64,000 bases of DNA from Ignavibacteria bacterium (GTDB lineage: Bacteria; Bacteroidota; Ignavibacteria; Tepidaquicellales; Tepidaquicellaceae). This document shows, one piece after another, positions 1 to 8,959 of this stretch (positions are counted from its first letter, which is position 1; each line of letters begins with the position of its first letter). Where the stretch lies: assembly GCA_028714695.1 (NCBI GenBank), contig JAQTLX010000003.1:233333-297332 (forward strand), read 5' to 3'. A program made the position numbers and the translations under genes. The notes below the pieces were generated by a model. It was not told the origin of the DNA. It searched no databases and saw nothing but the letters and a program-made list of their open reading frames with translations.

Positions 1-1747
1 CTTTAACAGTTTCAAAAATTTTCGCTAAGTCGTCTGCATTTGGCGCCCTGAATCCTGTTGAACCGTTTATATAGAATCTCCAGTTATCGCCCGGCATAAC
101 CGCAAGTCCAATATGTCCGGTTACAGCGGCATTCTTCTGGTTTGCTTCTTTGAACGGGAATTTATAGAAAGTTGTATCTTCAAATTTTGAATCCAGAGTC
201 ACATAACTGAATCTTGCTCCATCGGAAAGTACGAGATTTTTATTTATTTCCCAACTGTGAGAAATATATCCGGCAAAGGACTTCATATTATTACTGCCGT
301 CGGGATATCTTGTACTTGCAGGTGATTCAACGCCTGTTTTTATATTTCTGCTGAATGCAGTAGATTTAAGGTCGTTATATGTTCCTTCTATTCCGTAACG
401 TATTTCATTGTCGTTTATTTTTTTATTCAAATCAAAGTTTAAAGTAAATACATTTACTTTTTCTGTGCGGCTTGTTAGTCCCGATTTGTTCCATCCGCGG
501 TTGTTTCTGCTTTCTTTGATATTCTGATACGCAAGAATCAATTGCGCGTTATCGTAGAACGATTTATCGTTTTTAAGGTCAAGTTTGTAAAGACCCATGA
601 GTCTTTGTTCGGGACCGTAATACCATTCGGCATTTGTAAAATTGCCGTTGCTGCCTATTGTATTGAGTCTGTCATATCTGGGAATGTCGCCTGTATTCGA
701 ATACTGGAAATTAAAAGTATGTTTCACTTTATCGCTTTGCTTTATTAGAATTTTTTCCATGATATCATACTGCTCGTAACCGGAAGGGCTTTGCTTATTA
801 ATCTTATCGTTGACGAGCATTGTATCTCTGCCGTTTATTCTTCCGCCGATATAATATCTTTTCCATGCATCGCTGGCAGTGATATCGTAGTTGCCGCCCA
901 TTCTGAGGTCGCCGAATTTTGAATATGTAAAACTTGTAAGGAAGGCGATATTTTTCAGACCTATATTAAAATTAACATGTCCGGTTTTTTCTTCGTTTGC
1001 AGTTGAATAGCGGACGTATGCATCGGCTTTGTAATAGGTCTTGTTAAGGAAACCAAGCGCGGGGTCTTTTGAATAAAACGCCATAACACCTCCAAGCGCA
1101 TCGCTGCCGTACATAAGCGAACCGGGACCGTAAAGAACCTCGACTCGGTCAAGCATATTCTGGTCTATTCGCAGTACATTCTGAAGGTGTCCTGCTCTGA
1201 AAATTATATTGTTCATTCTCACGCCGTCGACAACTATAAGAACCCGGCTTGCTTCAAAGCCTCTGAGTACGGGACTTCCGCCTTCCTGCTGGCTCTTTTG
1301 CACAAATACATTCCCGGTTTTTTCAAGCAATTCGCCTGTGTTCTGAGTGTTGAGATTCTGAATATCCTTTGAGTTAAGAATTAATACCTGATTCGGAACG
1401 TCCTGAAGTTTTTCTTTGAACCTGTCTGCTGAAACAATGATTTCATCAGTTGAATAACTTTTCGCACTGAGATAAACTTTGTAATTGGCTGATTCGAGTG
1501 TGGAAAATGCAAAATAAGAATCCTGATAACCTACCGCCTGAATTGTCAATTTATCTGAACCTTTAAATTTCGAAAGATCGGCTTGACCCAATACATCGGA
1601 ATATATATTTTCTTTGCCGTCAACGGTAATCTGTGCTCCGTTAACGGGTTTTAATGTTTCTTTGTCAAGAATTGTAATTGTCTGCGAGTACGCAAACTGC
1701 AAAAATACGGACAGTAAAAAAACCGTCAATAATGCCAATTTTTTCAT
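1..1747 (-). CDS. TonB-dependent outer-membrane receptor (3' end cut by window edge)
   Basis: About 582 residues are visible, starting at the ATG on 1745-1747; the rest of the barrel lies beyond base 1. The order is a signal peptide (residues 1-22, ending AYSQ), a carboxypeptidase-regulatory-like domain (about 23-100), a plug domain (about 110-225) with the motif LYGPGSLMYGSDALGGV, then the start of the barrel, including RAPNADDLAKIFE near the cut. Receptors of this build import scarce ligands (metal chelates, cobalamin, glycans) across the outer membrane with TonB energy. The substrate cannot be read from the sequence. The small gene at 1866-2396 is 118 bases upstream on the same strand and probably co-transcribed. 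The family is clear; the ligand is open. Confidence 0.93.
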   Translation of the reverse strand, partial: MKKLALLTVFLLSVFLQFAYSQTITILDKETLKPVNGAQITVDGKENIYSDVLGQADLSKFKGSDKLTIQAVGYQDSYFAFSTLESANYKVYLSAKSYSTDEIIVSADRFKEKLQDVPNQVLILNSKDIQNLNTQNTGELLEKTGNVFVQKSQQEGGSPVLRGFEASRVLIVVDGVRMNNIIFRAGHLQNVLRIDQNMLDRVEVLYGPGSLMYGSDALGGVMAFYSKDPALGFLNKTYYKADAYVRYSTANEEKTGHVNFNIGLKNIAFLTSFTYSKFGDLRMGGNYDITASDAWKRYYIGGRINGRDTMLVNDKINKQSPSGYEQYDIMEKILIKQSDKVKHTFNFQYSNTGDIPRYDRLNTIGSNGNFTNAEWYYGPEQRLMGLYKLDLKNDKSFYDNAQLILAYQNIKESRNNRGWNKSGLTSRTEKVNVFTLNFDLNKKINDNEIRYGIEGTYNDLKSTAFSRNIKTGVESPASTRYPDGSNNMKSFAGYISHSWEINKNLVLSDGARFSYVTLDSKFEDTTFYKFPFKEANQKNAAVTGHIGLAVMPGDNWRFYINGSTGFRAPNADDLAKIFETVK

Positions 1748-1865
1748 GATATAATTATAGTTTTGTTTTTGAAAATGTTTACGGCTAGAACAGCATATTA
1801 TGACTCATTTCAACGGAAAAGAGTAATAACATTTATGCTATTATAAGATTAAATCAAATGTGATT

Positions 1866-2396
1866 TCAGGATATGGACTTTGGAGGCGGAGACGGGATAT
1901 CTTCCGTCAGACAATTTAAACTCGAAATAAGTTTTAAAGATATTTGAGATGGTAAATCATAATTTGTATATCTGAAAACATTAGGCGTTAATGCCTGCGT
2001 TATTAAAATTTTAACGATGCTTTTTACGGCTACGTTGGAATCATCGTCCTGTACTTCACTCAGATATTCGGCAAATGCATTTTGCAAAATATCCTCGAAG
2101 GAGTCATGAAAACAATGATAATAAGTATAATTACCCTTGTACACTTCCATAAAAATATCATACATCCTGCCGTTATAACAAATTTCTTCGTCGCTAATCT
2201 TTTCAAATTCGTCGGTTGAATATTTGAGAGTATTGTTAATCTTTATCAGTTCAAGATTGTTAAGAGATAGTTGCTCTAATCCTTCGTTTTCTGCTGCGAG
2301 TTTAAAGTTGTTTAATAACTGTAAATACACGAAGTAGTACCCTCCGGCATTGAAAATAAACAGTAAAACAAGCAATATTGATAATATTTTTCTCAA
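1866..2396 (-). CDS. Small membrane-anchored protein upstream of a TonB receptor, function unknown
   Basis: The product has 176 residues. One N-terminal hydrophobic helix (about residues 4-24) acts as a membrane anchor or uncleaved signal, followed by a mostly acidic soluble part. A middle block reads EICYNGRMYDIFMEV, then a YYHCFHDSFED stretch, and the tail ends in DIPSPPPKS. From memory, this architecture (EI-YNGKMYDI, a Cys/His-bearing segment, a Pro-rich tail) recurs in Bacteroidota proteins next to TonB receptors for metals or small molecules; that recollection is not checked here. Gene order, with the receptor directly downstream on the same strand, suggests a shared job in uptake. No enzyme motif is visible. 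Confidence 0.6.
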   Translation of the reverse strand: MRKILSILLVLLFIFNAGGYYFVYLQLLNNFKLAAENEGLEQLSLNNLELIKINNTLKYSTDEFEKISDEEICYNGRMYDIFMEVYKGNYTYYHCFHDSFEDILQNAFAEYLSEVQDDDSNVAVKSIVKILITQALTPNVFRYTNYDLPSQISLKLISSLNCLTEDIPSPPPKSIS

Positions 2397-2708
2397 ATAG
2401 TGAGTATTGGTGCAGAATAATTCATTAAAGCGTATTAAAATATATAATAAAAAATATTAATATTAAACTCTATTAAAAGATTTTTTTTAGTCATTAAAAG
2501 GGATGAAATACTTTTAATAATGCATTTTTCCGTTTCCGAAAAAATTAAAAATTTTTAAAATAATGTAACAAATTTTGAGAAATTCAGTAGAATATACTAA
2601 CGGACTTTAATTTCATGCGCATTTACTGAATATTGCATATGGTATGCCGGGTAAGACCGTTTCGAAAATGAAAATTGATACGGGAGGATAAATTTTAAAA
2701 ACCACAAA
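2397..2708. other. Divergent intergenic region
   Basis: This AT-rich stretch lies between the minus-strand receptor pair and the plus-strand DUF5916 gene, so it must hold promoters for both. A purine-rich GGGAGGA at 2683-2689 is about 20 bases before the plus-strand ATG, too far for a normal ribosome binding site. No repeat, RNA gene or convincing operator is visible. Confidence 0.4.
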
Positions 2709-5201
2709 ATGAGATTTATGACCGTAAAATTACGAAAAACAGTAATTGTTGTTACTTTTATTTTTACACTGATGGTATTGATACCCGCTTTATTGTCTGC
2801 CGGATTTAAAAACTCTTCCTATTATGAAAATAACAACTCAAAGAGTAATTGCTGTTTTCAGGACAGTATTCATACAACGAGTGATAATACGGTAAGCATT
2901 TCGGAATTAATTCCTGATAGTAAATCTATCTCTACCCGGGATTCTTCAAAGAACAGAACCGATTCAACACTGGTCTCCGCAAACGGAAAGTTTGAACCGA
3001 ATAAGTTTTCCGAATTAACCATTACAAGACAGGACAATTCGAGCATAAAGATTGACGGTGAACTTAACGAACCGGTCTGGCAGAAAATCGCAAGGTACAA
3101 CAATTTTTCCGAATGCAGTCCCGGAGACAACACGAAACCCGAAGTGAAAACGGAAGTGATGATGTATTATGACGACAACAATTTGTATTTTGGTTTTATT
3201 TGTTATGAAAACGACATGACCAAAGTGCGCAAGACGCTTGCCGACCGCGACCATATTTTTCAGGATGACTTCGTGGGATTCTTTCTTGATACATATAAAG
3301 AAAGCAGGCAGGCGTATGAACTTTTCGTTACTCCTTACGGAATTCAGGGCGATTTAATGTGGACAACGCCCGGAAACGAAGACCAGACATTCGATATGAT
3401 ATGGTATTCGGCTGCCAAGGAATACAAAGACAGGTGGACAGTGGAAATTGCAATTCCTTTCAAGAGCATAAGATTTCCAGACAGAGATGTACAGGACTGG
3501 CAAATACAGTTCCTCAGAATCCGTCCACGCGAAAACCGTTATCAGTATTCTCTGATGCCCATATCACGTGACGATCCTACTTTATTTACACATGCATGCG
3601 CAATTAAAGGCGTAACGAACATAAAAGGAGGAAAAAACCTTGAGGTTCTTCCATATTTAATGACGACACAATCGGGTTCGATATCCGACAAGGATAATGC
3701 CGATTCGAAATTTGTGAACGAAAAAACAAAAGGTGAAGCAGGCGTAAATATAAAATATGGAATTACATCAACGCTTACCGCGGATGTAACCGTGAATCCT
3801 GATTTTTCTCAGGTAGAATCAGATGCAGGGGTTATTACCGCGAATAACACATATGCAATTTATTACAATGAGAAGCGTCCTTTCTTCCTTGAAGGGGCGA
3901 ACATTTTTTCATCGCCGACCCAGGTTGTGTACACCAGGGAAATAAACAATCCTATGTTTGCTTTGAAACTTACGGGCAAGTCGGGTAAAACTGAAATTGG
4001 AATTTTATCCGCTTACGATAAGAAAACTCCGTTTATTATTCCTTTTAAAGAGTCCAGCGATTTTGTGGCAACAAACAGACACTCGCTTTCAAATATTGTG
4101 AGGGTGAAACATTCAATTAAAAGTGACGATTCATACATCGGACTGGTATTTACAGACAGACAGGTCGGGAAAGAAGGGAAGGATGTTCCCGATGTTGACG
4201 GTTACAACAGGAATTACGGCATTGACGGGAAGTACCGTTTTTTGAAAAACTTTTCGTTGGATTTTCAGGTCCTGCATTCGGAATCGAAAGAAATAAATTA
4301 CAGCGACTATAACGCTTCAGGTTCATTTGACCACGGCAGAAAAACGAAGGCGCTTGACGGCGAATCATTTTCCGGCATGCAGTATTACGCGGCGCTTTAC
4401 AGGGATGCGAGAGCATGGAGTTATAATGTGCAGTTCAATGCGAATTCGCCGAACGTAAGAAAAGACAACGGATATCTTTCGAGCAATGATAATATTACAA
4501 TTTCAACCTGGCAGGGATACATGTTCTATCCGGAGACAAAATTTATAACACGGGTACAACCGCAATTTTATACGCATTTAATTCATGACTATGCCGGCAA
4601 CTTACGCGAAAAATATTTTCAACTCGAGGTGTGGATGCAGTTCATACACCAGATAAGCGTGGACATGGGTTTCCGTCCTGTTAACAGCGAAGTATGGGGC
4701 GGCGAATACAATCAGGGCGCAAGGTCGGGCTGGATAAACCTCAGCGTGAATACGTTTGATAAATTTACTTTCGGCGCCTATATGGATATTGGCAAATCTA
4801 TAATCAGGAATGATACTCCTGCTGTCGGTTATAAGCAGGCGTACAGTTTTTGGTCGACATTCAAACCAATTAACAGTATCGTAATGTCGAATTCGTGGGA
4901 TTATTACGAACTCGCGACAAGTTACGGCGGCGAAAAATTATACGCGGGATATATTTTCAGGGACGTTACTACATATAATATCACGAAAGAAATTAGTCTT
5001 AGATTTATAGGCGAATATAATTCTTTTTCGGGTGGGTTTTATTTCAATCCTCTGGCTAGTTACAAACCTAATCCGTTCACTATATTTTATTTCGGATTCA
5101 CAAATTCTTATGAGAATCTAAACACACCTGAAAACAAGATGAAATATGTAATGACTGACAGGCAGTTCTTTCTCAAAATGCAGTACCTGTTCAGGATATA
5201 A
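2709..5201 (+). CDS. Outer-membrane DUF5916 protein with CBM9-like N-terminal domain
   Basis: The product has 830 residues. An N-terminal hydrophobic segment (about 8-31) is a signal peptide. A Ser/Asn-rich linker follows to about residue 100. A carbohydrate-binding family 9-like domain (about 105-285) shows IKIDGELNEPVWQK, LYFGFICYEN and FKSIRFPD, as expected for the fold. From about 300 the sequence alternates aromatic and polar strands (RPFFLEGANIF, then YYAALYRDARAWS) like the DUF5916 barrel. Proteins of this architecture are common in Bacteroidota and are thought to sit in the outer membrane; their function is not established. The gene stands alone. Its last codons form one arm of a hairpin described separately at 5185-5229. 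Confidence 0.88.
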   Translation: MRFMTVKLRKTVIVVTFIFTLMVLIPALLSAGFKNSSYYENNNSKSNCCFQDSIHTTSDNTVSISELIPDSKSISTRDSSKNRTDSTLVSANGKFEPNKFSELTITRQDNSSIKIDGELNEPVWQKIARYNNFSECSPGDNTKPEVKTEVMMYYDDNNLYFGFICYENDMTKVRKTLADRDHIFQDDFVGFFLDTYKESRQAYELFVTPYGIQGDLMWTTPGNEDQTFDMIWYSAAKEYKDRWTVEIAIPFKSIRFPDRDVQDWQIQFLRIRPRENRYQYSLMPISRDDPTLFTHACAIKGVTNIKGGKNLEVLPYLMTTQSGSISDKDNADSKFVNEKTKGEAGVNIKYGITSTLTADVTVNPDFSQVESDAGVITANNTYAIYYNEKRPFFLEGANIFSSPTQVVYTREINNPMFALKLTGKSGKTEIGILSAYDKKTPFIIPFKESSDFVATNRHSLSNIVRVKHSIKSDDSYIGLVFTDRQVGKEGKDVPDVDGYNRNYGIDGKYRFLKNFSLDFQVLHSESKEINYSDYNASGSFDHGRKTKALDGESFSGMQYYAALYRDARAWSYNVQFNANSPNVRKDNGYLSSNDNITISTWQGYMFYPETKFITRVQPQFYTHLIHDYAGNLREKYFQLEVWMQFIHQISVDMGFRPVNSEVWGGEYNQGARSGWINLSVNTFDKFTFGAYMDIGKSIIRNDTPAVGYKQAYSFWSTFKPINSIVMSNSWDYYELATSYGGEKLYAGYIFRDVTTYNITKEISLRFIGEYNSFSGGFYFNPLASYKPNPFTIFYFGFTNSYENLNTPENKMKYVMTDRQFFLKMQYLFRI

Positions 5202-5229
5202 AATATTGTATTTGATATCCTGAACAGGT
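5185..5229 (+). repeat. 15-bp inverted repeat across the stop codon of the DUF5916 gene
   Basis: Left arm ACCTGTTCAGGATAT (5185-5199) encodes the last residues of the preceding protein. The right arm (5215-5229) is its perfect reverse complement, with a 15-base loop. Its last five bases (5225-5229) are also the first five of the terminator stem that follows, so only one of the two hairpins can form fully at a time. Confidence 0.75.
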
Positions 5230-5266
5230 TACGAAGTGTCAGCTTCGTAACCTGATAGCATTTTTT
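5225..5266 (+). terminator. Rho-independent terminator after the DUF5916 gene
   Basis: A perfect 12-bp stem, CAGGTTACGAAG (5225-5236) with CTTCGTAACCTG (5243-5254), encloses a six-base loop. A run of six T follows at 5261-5266 after a short spacer. It lies 24 bases past the stop codon of the DUF5916 gene. Confidence 0.8.
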
Positions 5267-5269
5267 CTA

Positions 5270-5345
5270 AAATAATATCGTCCTTACGGGACTCAAAGAA
5301 AGTGAAACTCGATTTCCTCCCAAGATATCGCCCCCCTTGGACAAT
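5270..5345 (+). repeat. Dispersed 50-bp hairpin repeat, locus A (1.5 degenerate units)
   Basis: Two copies of an ATATCGYCC core start at 5275 and 5325, exactly 50 bases apart. The first continues GTCCTTACGGGACTCA, a small hairpin with arms GTCC/GGAC; the second is decayed (CGCCCCCCTTGGAC). The spacer contains TTTCCTCCCAAGAT, which matches the TTCCTACCAAGAT of the array at 31.6 kb, so this is the same family. Confidence 0.6.
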
Positions 5346-5492
5346 CAAATAGAGTTAATATGCGTACTATTAATTATAGTTTTCTTACTTCTCTTATACG
5401 CTGCAAACCATTAAAATTCAAATAAAATCACCGTTTTTTCTGGTACGAGAATTGCAGATAGGTAAGTGGTTTTAAATAACGAAAGGGAGAAA

Positions 5493-5693
5493 ATGCATTA
5501 CACGGCATTTGTTATACATAATTCATATTCTATTCTACAAAGTTTTAATCCCGCAATAATAATATTTATTGCTCTTATTATTCCGGACAGGTCAAGGTTC
5601 TTCATAATTTTCTCCCGTATATATAAATACACTGTTCAAACAAAACAAATTGAAACCTCCAAAAATTATAAGCGGTTAATATCCGATAAATAG
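5493..5693 (+). CDS. Possible small membrane protein, unrecognised
   Basis: A 66-residue reading frame starts at ATG 5493, preceded by a good ribosome binding site (AAAGGGAG, 5482-5489), better than those of most genes here. Residues 18-32 are hydrophobic (SFNPAIIIFIALIIP) and the tail is basic. A strong terminator begins 24 bases after the stop. No similarity to a known family is recognised and codon use is AT-rich, so it may instead be part of a non-coding transcript or a leader of the DUF2721 operon. The bases around the start (5485-5494) are complementary to 5607-5616, which could mask translation. Confidence 0.3.
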   Translation: MHYTAFVIHNSYSILQSFNPAIIIFIALIIPDRSRFFIIFSRIYKYTVQTKQIETSKNYKRLISDK

Positions 5694-5717
5694 TTCTGTC
5701 ACTTTCATAATCTAAGG

Positions 5718-5756
5718 AAGTGCTGTTATCGTTTCGATGACGGCACTTTTTATTTT
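5718..5756 (+). terminator. Rho-independent terminator upstream of the DUF2721 operon
   Basis: A 14-bp stem, AAGTGCTGTTATCG (5718-5731) with CGATGACGGCACTT (5735-5748), encloses a three-base loop. Two pairs are G-U wobbles when read as plus-strand RNA. A T-rich tail follows to 5756. It ends about 70 bases before the DUF2721 start, so it terminates an upstream transcript or acts as an attenuator. Confidence 0.75.
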
Positions 5757-5826
5757 TATGCACCAAGTATTATCTTCATAACTCAAAATGAATATTATTA
5801 ATTGTTTTTAATTTGTAATTTTCAAT

Positions 5827-6306
5827 ATGCAAACAGAATCATTTTTAAAAGCAATTCAACTCATGCTGGCACCGGCGGTGATGATTTCCGCGTGCGGGCT
5901 GTTATTGCTGGGAATCAGCAATAAGTATTCATCTATAAACAACAGAATCAGGCTTTTAACTGAAGAAAGAAGAAGAATACACAATAAAATCAAGGACGGC
6001 GCAGAACTTGACTATATGGAAACTACGAGGCATCAAAGTATTGCAAGGCAGTTAAATGACATATTATTCAGGGCAAAACTGGTAAGAAATACGGTTTCTT
6101 TTTATGTTACGGGGCTTTTTCTTTTTATAATTACATCGCTTGTAATCGGTCTGGATATGATGCTGGTAACGAAAATTACTGATTATATAGCAGTCTCGAT
6201 TTTTATACTGGGCATGATGTCTGTCGGCATAGGCCTGATTTTTTCTCTTAAAGAAACACTTAAAGGTTATAAAATTATAGAAGTAGAGGTAAAGGCAGAA
6301 GAATGA
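5827..6306 (+). CDS. DUF2721 family membrane protein
   Basis: The product has 159 residues. A hydrophobic segment near the N-terminus (about 11-30, LMLAPAVMISACGLLLLGI) is followed by NRIRLLTEERRRIHNKI, a charged helix typical of DUF2721. A second charged helix (65-85) and two further membrane helices (about 92-115 and 120-142) complete the family pattern. Function is unknown across the family. The stop overlaps the ATG of the aldo/keto reductase by four bases (ATGA), indicating translational coupling and making this the first gene of a long plus-strand run. Confidence 0.82.
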   Translation: MQTESFLKAIQLMLAPAVMISACGLLLLGISNKYSSINNRIRLLTEERRRIHNKIKDGAELDYMETTRHQSIARQLNDILFRAKLVRNTVSFYVTGLFLFIITSLVIGLDMMLVTKITDYIAVSIFILGMMSVGIGLIFSLKETLKGYKIIEVEVKAEE

Positions 6307-7754
6307 TATTAAAAAACAAATTCGGATTCGGGTGCTACAGGATAGACAACAGGATTGAGGAGCATGTAAACTCGCTGACAAAGGCAATTTTAAACGGAAT
6401 CAGGTTAATAGATACTTCAGCAAACTACACTGACGGGAGAAGCGAGATACTTGTAGGAAACGTTCTTTGCGATTTAATTGAAAGCAAAAGAATTAAGAGG
6501 GAAGATGTCACGATAGTTACAAAAGGCGGCTACATGCAGGGAAAGAATTATCAGTTTGCCAAAAAGAAAATAGAACAGGGAAATCCGTTCACCGATGTAG
6601 TGGAATACGAAGACGGACTCTGGCACTGCATCAGCCCTGATTATCTCGAAGATCAGATTAACAGGCAGTTATACAGGCTTGACCAAAGCGCAGAAGGCGG
6701 ATACATTGACGTTTATCTGCTTCATAATCCAGAATATTATCTTAGTTGCGCTAGAAAAAACGCATTTGAAAAAGAAGATGCAAAAAAAGAATATTACTCA
6801 AGAATAAAAAAAGCGTTTGAATTTCTCGAGGAGAAAGTTAAGACGGGGAAAATAAAATATTACGGCATATCATCGAATACATTTCCGGGAAGCGACGTTA
6901 CCTACGATTTTACATCGCTTGAAAAAGTTATTTCGATTGCAGAAGAAATATCTCCGGACAATCACTTCAAGGTGATACAAATGCCTTTCAATATTATTGA
7001 GTCAGCCGCGTACTTTGAAAAAAACCAGTGCGACGGGGAAAAAACGGTTCTTGAACTTGCCGAAGAGAAAGGTATTGAAGTAATTACGAACCGTCCTTTG
7101 AATGCAATCACTCCGGGAGGACTTGTGCGTCTTGCCGATTTCGAACATCAGAAATTTTACAAGGAAGAGTATCTGAAATATCTTGAAGTCGTTGAACTGA
7201 TGGAAGATGATTTCCTTCGCGAAAGATTCCAGAACGAAAATCTTCCGGAAAAAGATTTCGAACTGCTCAATGCCACAATGGTAACGGGCAGAACGCTTAA
7301 GAATAACTGGGAATCATTCGGCACGATAGAACATTTCAACGATATGACGGAACATTTTTTTGCTCACAGGCTTAATTTGTTAATCGATTACTTCGAAGAG
7401 AAAGTGAATGATGACGACCTCGTAAAACAGTTTGACAGATACATAAAACTTGTCTTCAAACTTCTAAACATGACATCTAACTATTACAAAGAGATTGCAG
7501 ACAAACGTTCGATTTATCTTCATGCGGTTTTTGACGAGTTTCTGGACCGCGAGCAGATTGAGTTGACGTTATCGCAGAAATCTATACTGACAATATCTTC
7601 CGTTCCTGGTGTTAAGTGTGTGCTTGTTGGCGCAAGAAAAGAAAAATACATAGATGATATTCTGGGGTTGGCGCGTTCGCAGCCCGTGAAACATTATGAA
7701 AAGATATTCAGTAAAATAAAGCAGGACATCTCAATTGCGCTTAAGGATAACTAA
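6303..7754 (+). CDS. Aldo/keto reductase family oxidoreductase
   Basis: The product has 483 residues, longer than the usual 280-340 because of a C-terminal extension. The catalytic tetrad is visible: Asp37 and Tyr42 in RLIDTSANYTDG, Lys74 in IVTKGGY and His141 in VYLLHNPEYY. Enzymes of this family reduce carbonyl groups with NADPH on a TIM barrel. The barrel appears to end with the SSVPGVKCVLVGARKEKYID signature near residues 430-450, so extra sequence (about 285-410) is inserted late in the barrel. The substrate is unknown. It starts inside the DUF2721 stop and is followed 11 bases later by the next gene, so it belongs to the same operon. Confidence 0.88.
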   Translation: MILKNKFGFGCYRIDNRIEEHVNSLTKAILNGIRLIDTSANYTDGRSEILVGNVLCDLIESKRIKREDVTIVTKGGYMQGKNYQFAKKKIEQGNPFTDVVEYEDGLWHCISPDYLEDQINRQLYRLDQSAEGGYIDVYLLHNPEYYLSCARKNAFEKEDAKKEYYSRIKKAFEFLEEKVKTGKIKYYGISSNTFPGSDVTYDFTSLEKVISIAEEISPDNHFKVIQMPFNIIESAAYFEKNQCDGEKTVLELAEEKGIEVITNRPLNAITPGGLVRLADFEHQKFYKEEYLKYLEVVELMEDDFLRERFQNENLPEKDFELLNATMVTGRTLKNNWESFGTIEHFNDMTEHFFAHRLNLLIDYFEEKVNDDDLVKQFDRYIKLVFKLLNMTSNYYKEIADKRSIYLHAVFDEFLDREQIELTLSQKSILTISSVPGVKCVLVGARKEKYIDDILGLARSQPVKHYEKIFSKIKQDISIALKDN

Positions 7755-7765
7755 AACTTTATAAT

Positions 7766-8959
7766 TTGAATTTTAAAGAGTTTATAAACGGGAGACAACG
7801 GCAGAAGATAGTTTTGGTTGCCGTTCTGGCGGTTATCTTCATAGTATTGTTCTTTTTCTACAGAAGAACGATAACAAAGAACGAGCCTGTTGTCAAAGAT
7901 TTTTCAACCACAACTATCAAGACGCTTTCAACCGACGAACTGAAAAAAATAATTCCTGCGCGTATTGATTCCATTTCATATTTGTTCGGAATTAAGAAAG
8001 AATGGATAAGAGAAGCAGGTTATACGCCCGAACCTGACAAGCAGAAAGTAAAGAAAGATAAACCGAAAAAACCCGAACAAAAACCCGTTGTATTACCGAA
8101 GGATAATCTCTGGTTTTCAAAAGAGATTACAATACCGAAAGATGTCCCGGCAGCGGAAATTAATTTTGAGATAAGCAATTTTCTTTATGAATATGATTTC
8201 GACTGCAAGGGTACAGAGGATCCGAAGAACGGAAATCTGCTTCTGAATATTTACAACAAGAAAGACTCATCGAAAAAAACTCTTGCCGACGTACAGTTTG
8301 TTTATTCCGATAAAATAAAGCGTGATGCCGCCGATATTTGTATCATTTTGAACAAGGTCGACGAAATACAGTTAGGTCTGCTCGAAAAGATATTAAAGTC
8401 ATCCGAAAAATATTCTGTTGTACTTCCCGATCTTGTGGACAGAATAGATGCGCAGACAGTAGTGCTGGATTCAAAGAGGGACTATGTGTTATTCATGGAT
8501 ATAGGCACGGAGCAGGATATGTCGGCGGAATTCAGGACAGACATGAAAGAAAAAGAATGGAAATCGAAAGTCCGTTCTTCGTGTTATGAATACGACAAAG
8601 CCGCCGGGGTGATTATACTTAACCCGAAGAAGGTTGCTCCTCTCGGCACGGATATACTTATGGAATTTGGATTATATAACCTTAAAGCATACAAAGATAC
8701 AATTCTCATAAAATTCAACCCTGAGGAAAAAGATAAAAGAAAAATCGATGCTTTATTCGCCGATATTACTTCGCGAACCCAGAAGGGCGGAAGAAGCATG
8801 ATATATCTCGTGAACTTCAATGCGGATGAATTTAATTATTATAAGGATGAGATTTTTAAACTGAAGCGAAAAGGTTTCAAGTTTTTTACTTTCACGGAAA
8901 TACTTAAGAGAAGACAGAAAAATCCGGAGACTGAAATTAAGCAGGAGATTACGGGTTGA
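7766..8959 (+). CDS. Membrane-anchored protein, possible divergent polysaccharide deacetylase (YibQ-like)
   Basis: The product has 397 residues from a TTG start at 7766; no ATG or GTG gives a better frame. One membrane helix (about 16-33) is followed by a Lys/Pro-rich linker (about 85-110) and a periplasmic domain. The C-terminal half contains ADICIILNKVDE, KILKSSEKYSVVLPDL and KFFTFTEILKRR, resembling the strand order of divergent YibQ-type deacetylases (DUF610), but the metal-binding Asp-Asp and His residues of active deacetylases are not apparent. It may be an inactive relative or another fold. Its stop overlaps the TTG start of tadA (TTGA). The assignment is tentative. Confidence 0.6.
   Translation: MNFKEFINGRQRQKIVLVAVLAVIFIVLFFFYRRTITKNEPVVKDFSTTTIKTLSTDELKKIIPARIDSISYLFGIKKEWIREAGYTPEPDKQKVKKDKPKKPEQKPVVLPKDNLWFSKEITIPKDVPAAEINFEISNFLYEYDFDCKGTEDPKNGNLLLNIYNKKDSSKKTLADVQFVYSDKIKRDAADICIILNKVDEIQLGLLEKILKSSEKYSVVLPDLVDRIDAQTVVLDSKRDYVLFMDIGTEQDMSAEFRTDMKEKEWKSKVRSSCYEYDKAAGVIILNPKKVAPLGTDILMEFGLYNLKAYKDTILIKFNPEEKDKRKIDALFADITSRTQKGGRSMIYLVNFNADEFNYYKDEIFKLKRKGFKFFTFTEILKRRQKNPETEIKQEITG

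Noticed and set aside
542..1372. Short frames inside the TonB receptor gene
   Set aside because: They are shadows of the long minus-strand receptor frame, which is open to the window edge.
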